Position numbers and translations under genes: made by a program. Shown here piece by piece: positions 42,698 through 52,329 of a DNA stretch of 64,000 nucleotides. The DNA comes from Pelobates cultripes (lineage: Eukaryota > Chordata > Amphibia > Anura > Pelobatidae), in the NCBI GenBank assembly GCA_933207985.1, contig OW240921.1, positions 114,454,021 through 114,518,020 on the forward strand, read 5' to 3'. Below the pieces are notes generated by a model. The model saw only the letters and a program-made list of their open reading frames with translations. It was not told the origin of the DNA and searched no databases. How positions within the stretch are numbered: the stretch's first letter is position 1; each line of letters opens with the position of its first letter.

Positions 42698-43534
42698 GTA
42701 TATTTCTGCCGTTTGGGATATAGCACCCAGGCTATTAGTTCTTTCTTATTACTTAAAGGAGAGTGCCAAGCATCCTGTTTATATACACACACACACTACA
42801 GCACCCCTCACACTGCACCACTACACACATTACGCTCCAGATACACGCTAGATCCCTTACCCTATATGCACTCTTAATCCTCTACACACACACACACACA
42901 CACAATCTTCTATACACACTCTGGGTCCTTTACACACTAGATCTCTTACACACACACTGCACCACCTACAGACACACTACATTCCTTGTAAGCAAACACA
43001 TACAACATTCTCTAAACACACCCTCTCTACACACAGTAGTGTGTGTGTATAAGTGACACACACTACGTCACCTATACACACACACACTACTGCCCGTATG
43101 CACACACTCGCTTCATCCCCTATAACACTATGCCACCATACACGCACTCTCTACAGCCCCTAGCCACACATATTACACCACAAAATTGACCTATTTACAC
43201 AATACCACACCACACTCTACACACAGGCAATCCCACAAGCATGCGCCAAACACATGCACCATACACTTTCCTGGCCCTTTTGTCCTCTGGTATCCCACTT
43301 GTGGAGACACCAGAGACAATTTAAAAGCAAACACAGCGCAAGCATGTTATTACATTTGCTTGCGCTGCGCAGAACAAATACAGGGCCTTTTTCTAATGCT
43401 AGAGCTCTTCAGCAGGGCTCTGCGCATTGAACCAACATGCTCACTTTCTCTGGCCCCGCCCCCTTTTGGGGGGGCCGCTCTAATTGAAAAATGCCCGGGC
43501 CTAATTTTTTTCCCAGTCCGGCCCTGCTAGCACT

Positions 43535-44390
43535 TATTCACTAAGGCAGAGTAGTTACCTGCTTACCTGGATGGCAGTTGTCTACTCTGTCGACATATCC
43601 TGGGGAGAGAGGAGGCAGGCAGCGAACAAGTTCTGATGTTTTTGCTCTACCAGTTCTTCATTGCTCCCTTGGGTGAAATGGGATGGTACTGGGGGTTGTA
43701 ATATGACATAATTTTCAGCACCAGCATCACTAAACAGTGCATGAGGGAAAAGTCAGGAACTGGAAGAGCAGGAGGATTACAGTAGTCATTGGGCCCCACT
43801 GGACCCCAGGGAGCAGATCCACACTGAATCCCAGGGACAGGACCCACACCTAAAGATAGGGAGGCAGGATAGGCCTAAAAAAAAGAAAATAAAACCACAA
43901 GAAATAAAATAAATTTGTGAGTGTGTGTGCAAGAATGTGTAAATGTGTGTGTGCTCCTGTCAGTGAGTATTTTTAAATTTGTGAGAGTGTTTGTCTGTCA
44001 TTTAGAGTGAATGTCAGTGTGTCAATAAGTGAGTGTGTCTGTCAGTGAGAGTGTGTGACTGTCAGTGAGTGTGTGTCTGATTACAAAAAGGGGTGAGCTT
44101 ATAGATTGCCATAAAAACATGCATGCCTGGAATTAACATTTGCAAAGGGGAGGAGTTAGTAACATGACTACACCCACCTGGGGACACCCAAAAAATAATT
44201 GGCACCCATGTGTGGTCTGTGACCCTAGAATCGACCCTGTAAGAAAAATAATAATAAAAAAAAAATATATATATATAAAAACAAAATGCCGGGTGCTAGA
44301 AATCCAGGGAAAAAAATGTAGTTTTGCAGATAGTGATCAGCACTCTCTTTGAAGGTAAAAAATTGAAGATAATTGATTATCCATTAAAAA
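43535..44390. other. No gene recognised
   Basis: It contains repeat-like GGACCCCAGGGA phrases (43800-43830) also seen inside the hAT elements, and a GT-rich tract (43915-44080). No coding signal is present. Confidence 0.5.
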
Positions 44391-44392
44391 AT

Positions 44393-44436
44393 ACGATCGA
44401 TGTTTCAGTCCCATCTGGGACTTTCATCAGGATAAA
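44393..44436 (-). ncRNA. Hammerhead ribozyme relic
   Basis: The minus strand reads TTTATC-CTGATGA-AAGTCCC-AGAT-GGGACT-GAAAC-ATC-GATCG. The core CTGATGA and GAAA boxes are complete and stem II AGTCCC/GGGACT is perfect. Stem I is short (ATC/GAT). Stem III has a C-A mismatch because the expected GTC has become ATC. It is likely inactive or weak, and related in design to 13643-13686. Confidence 0.55.
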
Positions 44437-44510
44437 GTTCAAGTAGAGATTGTAGCCGTATTAGTCCAGTGATGTAGATGTAAAAAATAGATCAAATTTG
44501 TACTTAATTT

Positions 44511-44613
44511 AATGACAAGCTTTCGGGAGAACCTCCCTTTCTCAATTCTAAAGCATTCCATTGCTTTAAGCTTTAGACTCGAGAAAGTGAGATTCTCCTG
44601 AAAGCTTGTCATT
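44511..44613. repeat. Imperfect hairpin around GACAAGCTTTCGGGAGAA
   Basis: AATGACAAGCTTTCGGGAGA...TTTCTC on the left faces GAGAAAGTGAGATTCTCCTG...AAGCTTGTCATT on the right. It is flanked by GTAGCCGTATTAGTCCA, whose TTAGTCCA core recurs at 44626, so it is probably a short foldback repeat. Confidence 0.7.
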
Positions 44614-44750
44614 AAAAAATTATGTTAGTCCAATAAAAAAGGTATTAAAAGATACACGTTTTATCTGTTTTTTACTTTTATATATAAAATAACACAAAAA
44701 TCGACACTTTTGATAAAGCCTATGTTTAGGTAATATGTGTTAAGTATACT

Positions 44751-45985
44751 GTGACAGAACCATCTGTCTGCTTGTATTTTAATTGCATCTGTTTGTCTCC
44801 CGTTCGTATGAATGGCTGGTTTCTATAGCCCAGCCATTCGAATGACTCTTTTTTCCCGAACAAACCTGCCGAACGAACGGCCACCCAGGAGAGAAGTGTG
44901 CTGCTGGTTAACCTATTGATCCTAATTAGAACGTTGTGGTTAACCGCAGACACTTCCCAATTAAACCGAATTCAGGGTGGTCGTCGTTCGTATGTCGACC
45001 ACGAAGGCAGCGGCCATTTTAAACCAAGCGAAAGCCCAGCGGTGTTTGGCTCTATTTCTATGGAACTAAAAATGGACACTTTTTCTGCCGAACAACGCTG
45101 AAACAACGGAACGCCTGGCTGCCTCCACGAAACCATACGAACACCGGCCGTTCGGGAGTTTTGGAGCATACGCAAAGACTTAACCCAGATAGCCTTCCCA
45201 TGGAGTCATTCGTATACCGAAAGACTGTAAGAACTTTGACTCCATGGCGATTGAACTATGTGTGTGGGATCTGAGCGCTATTCGCCAATAATATGCACTC
45301 AGATCCAGGCTATCTGGGGATATGTGATACGAATGGGAAATGTTCGGTTTTTGTGAAGTTATATATTTTTATGTCTTTTGTGATTTTATATTTAAAATGG
45401 CGACTGGCTTTGTCCTGGAGTTAATTGAGTTACTTGGTAATTAACTCCAGGGCAGAGGGGAGGGAATCATAATGCACTGTGGGTAAAATCTGTGACTGTG
45501 TGTCTGGAATGTCCCCATATCTGTCTGTCATTTAAGTCTCCCATTTGGTCCCCAAGGGGAGTGTCCACCATGCGGGAGACCTGCATAAATACGGGCAGGT
45601 AGCCCACAGTAAAGCCAGATCCTGTTTGACCCTCAATGCGGAGCTTCTGTCTCGTTATTGGGGGGATTTCTTCTTCACATTTATAGACTGCTGGATGGAA
45701 CGGAAGCCACTTGGTGAATATTGTTGTTCGGCGGTTAGCAGCAGTTCGTGGATTGCCGTTCGGGAGTTTGGAGCCGTTCACGGATCTCTGTCGGGAGATT
45801 GCCGCTTCCCCTGCATTGGGTTCGTATACTACAGATTAAGCGAACGGAGACTGTTACTGCAGCCGGGGAAGGTCTACTAAACGGCGGTTTGCCTAAAGGC
45901 ACTAGAGGTGTCTTAACATATACTATCCACACTGTTTTGTCTATTTTTTTACCTTGCTACTATTTTTTTTTTTTTTTACATTAAA
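44751..45985 (+). mobile_element. Possible LTR-like retroelement fragment
   Basis: It begins TGTGACAGAACC and carries a TATA-like GCATAAATACGGGCAG at 45580 in a promoter-like setting. It is unusually rich in TTCGTA/GTTCGG words and ends near an ATTAAAG polyadenylation-like signal at 45981. No protein-coding remnant and no duplicated partner were found. Confidence 0.3.
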
Positions 45986-46488
45986 GTACTTTTTTGTTGG
46001 ACCTGTTTTCACTGCTACTGGATCTTTGGGCTACATCCTTGGTGGGGATAATACCCCCTAAGTGTATTGGATTGAGCAAACCGCACTTTGCTCTTAAGCA
46101 TGTAAGTAGGTTTTTTATCTTTTTATTCAGTTTTTTCACTCCGTATCACAGTGTGTACACTAATGTGGTTTTATCTGTTTCTCTCTGTATATGTATACCC
46201 ATGGAGTAAGACTGTCTACACCTATATCCTTGAGTAGCGATCATACCACTTCATGCACTTTTCTTTTAGCCATATCTATGGCTCCTCTACATGTACATTT
46301 TATATTTACACCTACCATTGCTCCTTAGTTCAATATACTACACCATATACAATCTTTTTAATTTTTTATTTTTATGAGGATACCTCCCACAACCAGGACA
46401 ATACGAAGAACCAACTCTGCACTTTATCTTTAGGCGGGGATCATTCCGCCTAGGTGCATAAGTTGTAGCTGCATCAAAGCTCCAAAAA
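45986..46488 (+). mobile_element. Penelope-like element tail sequence
   Basis: GGTGGGGATAATACCCCC...TAAGCATGTAAGTAGG and a further GGGGATCATTCCGCCTAGG...GTGTGAGTGCA are repeated modules. They resemble the modules at 51775-52035 (GTGGGGATCAATCCACAC...TAAGTACG and GGGGATCATACCGCTG...GTGAGTTC) downstream of the Penelope-like open frame. I infer that they belong to the same kind of terminal repeat. Confidence 0.45.
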
Positions 46489-46636
46489 AGTGTGAGTGCA
46501 CATTTTTTTTTTAGTTATATCATCTACAGATGTAATATCCTTATTAGGGTATATGAAATGACAAAAAGGGAAAAACAATAGTGCAGTATAATACAACTGT
46601 AGATGGTATAACTAAAAAAAAAATTGCACTCACACA
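46489..46636. repeat. Snap-back element with GTGAGTGCA arms
   Basis: GTGTGAGTGCACATTTTTTT...AGTTATATCATCTACAG on the left faces CTGTAGATGGTATAACT...TTGCACTCACAC on the right. This is a third foldback with the same 9-base motif near its outer end. Confidence 0.75.
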
Positions 46637-46769
46637 TTTGACATTGTATTAACTATCCACATACTTCAGGTGGAAGGGATATTCAATCACATTTTTTTTT
46701 CCCACCATAACTGGTTTGGTTGTTGATTCGCAAGTACCTACAAGCCTCAAAGCTAGCCAGTAACCAACG

Positions 46770-47040
46770 TTATGCTGATATTTTGCATTAACAATGAAAC
46801 AGCTGTCCATGGGTAGTTAACTGTCTTTGCATCTTTTCCTAAGTTGTGTTTCAAAGCTGTTGTATACAGCAAACACAGGCTCAAAGGAATCCATGTTTAA
46901 AATGGAATGAGGCAAAAATGTGATTCTTTGTTGAACTCATTTGCATATACCACCCAGAATCCTTTGCGCTAGTAACATCACTGCAAATGTTTTATTTCTG
47001 TGGGAAAAGCAAGTCTTATGGCTTGACTGGTGCGCAGATT
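46770..47040. repeat. Dispersed repeat, copy 2 (inverted relative to 18857)
   Basis: It is the reverse complement of 18857-19140 over most of its length (AGCTGTTGTATACAGC, AAAATGGAATGAGGC, CACCCAGAATCCTTTGCG). Confidence 0.7.
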
Positions 47041-48830
47041 TATTTTTTTAAATTTTACAATTTTTATTGAGACATGCGGATACATTATAAACGCGTGTGT
47101 ACTGTCCGGGTATTTATATCGGCAGACATCTTGTGCTATGATAGAAATTAAAAGTGTCTATGCTAAGTCACTCTGAACAGAGCAGACTCCATTTTGTTAT
47201 TTTCAAGCTAACAAAAGACACAAGATTTCTATCTGTAAAACTAACCACTTTCCCAGAGCTAAAGGAATGCATAGTATATACAAACCAAGTGATAAGGAGA
47301 ACGGGGGTCGGACAGACTATCTAAATGCTAATGGAATATAATCAATTCTAAACCCAGACATTTGTGACAGAGAAGATTAAATAATTTAATTTTACTTTTT
47401 ATATTGTATAACCTCCCATTGTAGTCGAAGGTGAAACTTAGTTTACGAACTGTCATATTAGAAATTATAGCAGGAATTGCGGACACTAAGTCTGGACAAA
47501 ACTAAGAGAAAACCCTTTGAAGTGAAAGAAAACGTAAGTTATGGCAACTATAAAGATAAAGCAAAATGACGTCAAAATAGCCACCAAGAAAAGTTAACTC
47601 TTTCCTGGATAGGTATGTTTAGTGGGACAAGACTGCCCTCTATAGACCAAATACTAAATTGCTATCTGGAAGGTAACCACACCTCCAGTGTTCCTATTGG
47701 TCTATCAACTAGTGAATTTTCCCTTTAAAAAGTTAAGACAAAGGGAAGAGAGAAAGAAGAGAAAGGTAGGCGAGGAATACAAGGGTATACAAAGGAAGCA
47801 AAGAAGTGAGCAGTCGGGAGCAATGCAGAGAGGCCTATGACAGATATACACTCTAGGACACTCAGAAATTCCTACACACCTCCATGCAGAGAGACATCCA
47901 AATAAGTTCCTGAGACTACCTACCAATCTGATGAAAATATCTACTCAACTGGTAATTATACTGGTTTCATTTAATTAATTAAATTAATTAAAATTGACTA
48001 ATAGCATGATATATGACTGGATAAATCACGGTCAGATTTCAATATTTAGAAATCTTAGTTAACTAAAGAATATATAGTTATAAACATTCCATTCTGCAGG
48101 TGGAATTAATAATAATTATATATTAATGTGATAGTATCACATGTTAGCATACCGCTGTTTTTATCCAGGTGTATTGATTTGCTCTAATATAAGATAAGAT
48201 ATCTTTTAGACAAATTAAATTCGACTTTTGTAAAAATCTGGTAGATTATTCTTATTGGATGGTTCCAGGAAATGACTAATGAGCTGGTTTAAATGTTATT
48301 TCAATTGAAAATCACAGAAGTATAGGATACTATATGCCTAGGAGGATCTAGCCAGCATTGAAAGGGTTATTCAGTTGATCTAACTGTTAGCCAGGGTTTT
48401 ATGGCCCTTCGCTGTGAAAAGCTTTGCTTTCTGTGTCTGTAAGGATACCTCATAGATCGTGTAAGTCTTGACAGAAAATGCTGTTTAGCCATTGAAACGT
48501 GTATACCCATTCCATTGTATTGTATACTATGTTGTACTAAATACTAGCTGATTATTATCATACATGCTACCTAATATTATTGTTAATTATTGGTCATAAT
48601 AAATAAATATATTTTTATAACACATTGTGATCATTAATTGTATGGAATACTTTTCACTCTTTGGGATCTGAGAATTGAATTAGTGGGCAATTCTCACTGT
48701 TTACTATTATTATCCCATAAATATCCCCACAGTACCTTTAGTATATTCTCCATGACTAAACATAGGTTAATGTGTCCTGGTTATATTTAGATTAGACATT
48801 TCAGTATAGACATTACTTGTTGTCGTTAGG
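47041..48830. other. No gene recognised
   Basis: AT-rich DNA with a purine-rich block at 47735-47770 and AATAAATAAATA at 48598. It may be retroelement LTR or leader sequence, but there is no coding frame or repeat boundary I can defend. Confidence 0.4.
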
Positions 48831-48831
48831 T

Positions 48832-50787
48832 ACATAAATAATGCCAACAACCTAACAAATGCTGAAAAAAAGGCAATTAAAGAACTTCAAGAAGATAAAG
48901 ATATTGTTATCAAATCAGCCGACAAAGGTGGGGGAGTAGTAATACAATCTAGCAAAATGTATATTGAAGAAGCTTTAAGGCAATTAGAGGATATGCAGGT
49001 ATACGAAAAACTCTCTTCTGATCCTACAAAAAACATTCAAATTATTTTATCCACTTTTTTAAATAAAGGGTTTAATCTAAATATTTTAAACAAACAAGAA
49101 TTTAATTTTTTAAACAAAGAATTTCCTATTACTCCTGTTATTTATTTTCTTCCTAAAATTCATAAAAATGAGAAACACCCCCCAGGAAGACCCATTGTCT
49201 CTGGAATAGGGTCTCTTTTATGCAACCTTTCCCAATATATTGACACCCTACTTCAGCCCTCAGTAAAACTAATGAAATCTTATTTAAAAGACTCCATGTC
49301 ACTTTTAAATTTTTTAAATAATTTTATATGGAAACCTAATTTTATATTAGTCACCTGTGACGTTCAGTCACTCTATACAATCATTCCTCATGATATCGGA
49401 TGCCAGGCCATAAAAAGGATTCTTACCCTAAAAGGCAATATTCCTGCCATCCAGATTGATTTTATAATAGAAGGGATCAACATAATTTTAAAAAATAACT
49501 ATTTTTGGTTTTTAGATTCTTTTTATCTTCAGAAGAGGGGCACTGCTATGGGTACTAGGTTTGCCCCCAGCTATGCAAATTTGTTTATGGCAGACTGGGA
49601 ATCGGAAGCCGTCTGGAGCAATCACGCCTGGCGGGCAAACCTAGTCTCATATTTTAGATATATAGATGATCTTTTTTTTATTTGGGAAGGACCAGAAAAC
49701 AATTTAATTGATTTTATCCATTATCTTAATACTAACAATAGGGGTATTATTCTCACACATGAATATAGCAAAGAATCTATCAATTTTCTAGACCTTAATA
49801 TCTTTATTAAAGAAGGCCAACTCCACACAAAAACATTTTTCAAAAAGGTGTGTGTGAACACGGCCATCGACAAAACAAGTTGCCATTACAAGCCTTGGCT
49901 TGAAAGTGCCCCAAAAAGTCAATTCCTACGCCTTCGTAGGAATTGTTCAGAAATAACAGATTTTAACGAACAAGCCAATTTTTAAAAAAACTAATTTATG
50001 GAAAAAAGATATTTAGAATCAGAACTTAATAATACAATCAATACAGTAAAACAAAAAGAACGAAATGATCTTCTGATTTATAAAAACAAACAAAATGATG
50101 AATCAATATCTCTTCCCATTATTTTTAATTTCAACAATAAAAGTAACAAAGTTAAAAAAATAATAAAAAAACATTGGCACATACTCAAAGAAGATGATAT
50201 TTTAAATCCAATTTTACCTAACCAGCCAAATATTGTGTTTAGAGGTGCTCCAAATTTTAAATCAATTCTAACCACTAATTTTACTCGAGAATCGCCTGTA
50301 AGGGGTTTTTCTTTTTTTCCGCAGACAAAAGGTTTTTATAAATGCAAACAATGTATAGTGTGTAGAACTACAGATTTGTCCACTCCACCCAAGGTTACTC
50401 AGTTTATGTCTAATAGGACTAAAAAAATTTATAATATCTATGACTTTATTGGCTGCAATACTAAAAATGTTATTTATCTGCTCGAATGCCCATGTGGCCT
50501 CCAATATGTGGGGATGACCACAAGGTGCTTAAAGACAAGATTGAGCGAACATTGCAGAAATATTAAAAATGGATACTTAAATCATACAGTATCCAAACAT
50601 TTTATTATGCATAATAAAGACCCCAAACTCCTAAAATGCATTGGTATAAAAAAATGTTCTACCCCCTGGCGTGGAGGAGACATAAAAAAAAATTACTTGG
50701 AAAAATAGAAATGGAATGGGTGTATAACCTTAAGACTCTTATACCCCATGGCCTCAATGCAGATTTTGACCTATACAATTTTCTATA
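48832..50787 (+). pseudogene. Penelope-like element: reverse transcriptase plus GIY-YIG endonuclease
   Basis: One long frame runs from about 48841 (5' truncated) with VIKSADKGGGVVIQSS, a Penelope N-terminal signature. The RT motifs follow: FLPKIHKNEKHPPGRPIVS, VTCDVQSLYTIIP (motif A Asp), RGTAMGTRFAPSYANLFM (motif B) and FRYIDDLFFIW (YIDD catalytic box). Stops at 49983 and 49992 interrupt the frame. It continues from 49998 through a Cys cluster (YKCKQCIVC) to the nuclease: VIYLLECPCGLQYVGMT with CLKTRLSEH, where GIY-YIG nucleases place Tyr, Gly and Arg. A slip in an A-run near 50690 shifts the frame. The other frame then ends EMEWVYNLKTLIPHGLNADF before a stop at 50787, the family's normal C-terminus. 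These retroelements prime on nicked DNA using their own nuclease. The copy is recent-looking but dead. Confidence 0.9.
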
Positions 50788-51529
50788 AAAATCAGCAATT
50801 TATATGTCTGTTTTAACAAATACTTTTTTTATATGGTTTTAAACTGCATATTTATTTTATTTATATTTGCATATTTTTATCAATTAATCTTATCATTCTT
50901 ATTTTGTATTTGCAGTAATATATCAGTTTTAGCAATTTGATTATTAATACACTGTGTTTTTCTAAATATGTTTTTATATACTTAAATACTTTTTTTTATA
51001 TGGTTCTAAACTGCATATCTATTTCATTTCTAATTGCATATTTTTATTAATTAATCTTACTATTCTTTATTTGATTATAGATATACTGTGCCCTTCCAAA
51101 TATGGTCTTTTATATATTACTTGCCCCTCTCAATATGGCTACATTCTCCTCCCTATGTGGGCTCTTCTATCTAAGCCCCTCTCAATATGGCCGTGCCTAT
51201 TCTTTACCCTACCTAACTCACGGCCGCCATTTGCGGTCCGTGAACTACATTTCCCACTAGGCATTGCGGCATTATGTCCGAAAACCGGAAGTGCCGCACG
51301 TCACATGTTCATTTTCAAACGAAGATTTTATGCTTTTCTAACCCTCGTTTTTGATATTCATGTATAGTACTAATGTTCTTACACCATATATTTTATTTGT
51401 ATTGATGTTTTTTAAAGATTTTACACTGCTAAAAGTAACTTAATTGTGATTGGATAGATCAATTTTGGCGACAAATCAAAATTATCTAAACTCCTATATA
51501 ATACAATTAGCCAGGCATTGTATGTAATT
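50788..51529 (+). other. Penelope-like element 3' untranslated region
   Basis: AT-rich, non-coding. TATGGTTTTAAACTGCATAT (50833) is repeated as TATGGTTCTAAACTGCATAT (50999), and an ATTTTTATYAATTAATCTTA block is likewise repeated, giving an internal duplication of about 167 bases. ACTACATTTCCCAC at 51244 matches the hairpin family at 12598. Confidence 0.5.
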
Positions 51530-51565
51530 CCATTTGATAAAGTCTATTGACGAAACGCGTTATGG
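51530..51565 (+). ncRNA. Hammerhead ribozyme-like motif of the Penelope-like element
   Basis: Stem I is CCAT/ATGG. The core is TTGATAA in place of CTGATGA. Stem II is GTC/GAC with loop TATT. The GAAA box is followed by the palindrome ACGCGT as minimal stem III, and T at the cleavage position. Two core bases differ from consensus, but they are the pair C3-G8, here T3-A8, so pairing is preserved. Hammerheads with minimal stem III are known from Penelope-like elements. Activity is uncertain. Confidence 0.5.
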
Positions 51566-52250
51566 ATATATGATATTTTACTGTGTATTTTAATATTAAA
51601 GTAATTATTGGTCATTTATTTGTTCCAATTATTCTTTTTTTCTAGTTTTATATACACATTATTCTTTCTTTTTAACCCTGGCTTTTTAGTATTTTTTAGT
51701 ATATTTTTTAGTATTTTATGTACTATTATATACCAACAACCACTTCGGAAGTCTCCTGCACTCCAAGAAATCCAGAGGTGGGGATCAATCCACACATGCT
51801 GTCACATAAGAGCAGTCGGTCTGCTCCTCTTTTGTAAGTACGTTTTTATCTACCTATATTAAGACTACTATACAGTGAGCACTATCGGCTGTCTCTTTTT
51901 TCCTTATTTGAAAGTTGGACACCACTGACGGAGAGATACCCACGACATATCCTACAAGAGGGGATCATACCGCTGTATGCGCTTTTTCCCTAGAGCTGGA
52001 CATAAGCTCTATTAAATGTGAGTTCTCATCTATTATTTTTCTAATACGTCACCACTGGAATTATACAATACTACACTATTGGTCGTCCCTCTCTCTCTCT
52101 TTTTTGTCTTCTATGTAAGTGGAACTAATACAGTTTATGAAGACTTCAACACTGCACTTTTTGTGATAAAGACTATTCGCAAGGACACTTAAGTTGGACC
52201 TTTTTATTTATCGAACTTATTTTAGCCTTCCTGTGGCGCAGCCTTTTTAC
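51566..52250 (+). mobile_element. Distal part of the Penelope-like element (terminal repeat modules)
   Basis: Two modules of GTGGGGATC...TAAGTACG and GGGGATCATACCGC...GTGAGTTC type are followed by CTTTTTTGTCTTCTATGTAAG and GTTGGACC. The same order is seen at 45986-46488. I infer that it is the terminal repeat beyond the hammerhead. Confidence 0.4.
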
Positions 52251-52329
52251 TATTGTTTTATCCGTTTTGTTTTAAAAGGGTTTGGAGGGTTTCCCTTTTT
52301 AAGGTTGCTGCCTGTCAGTTAACTAGCGC

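Larger units (their letters stand above)
41021..43526. mobile_element. hAT element, 2.5 kb, non-autonomous
   Basis: The left end CAGGCCCGGACTGGCC and right end CCCAGTCCGGCCCTG are inverted. CTAGCGCT (41013-41020) and CTAGCACT (43527-43534) form an 8-bp duplication with one change. The interior holds several hairpins (GTTGCCGTGGCAAC, GGTTAGAGTTCACTCTC), a 0.9-kb CA-rich minisatellite, an inserted snap-back element and AC-rich DNA. Several long Cys/Val-rich minus-strand frames come from the minisatellite and are not genes. No transposase is present. Confidence 0.85.

Noticed and set aside
45467..45880. Frames of about 104-111 residues in the LTR-like region
   Set aside because: Overlap on both strands, no motif, and the sequence has promoter-like rather than coding character.
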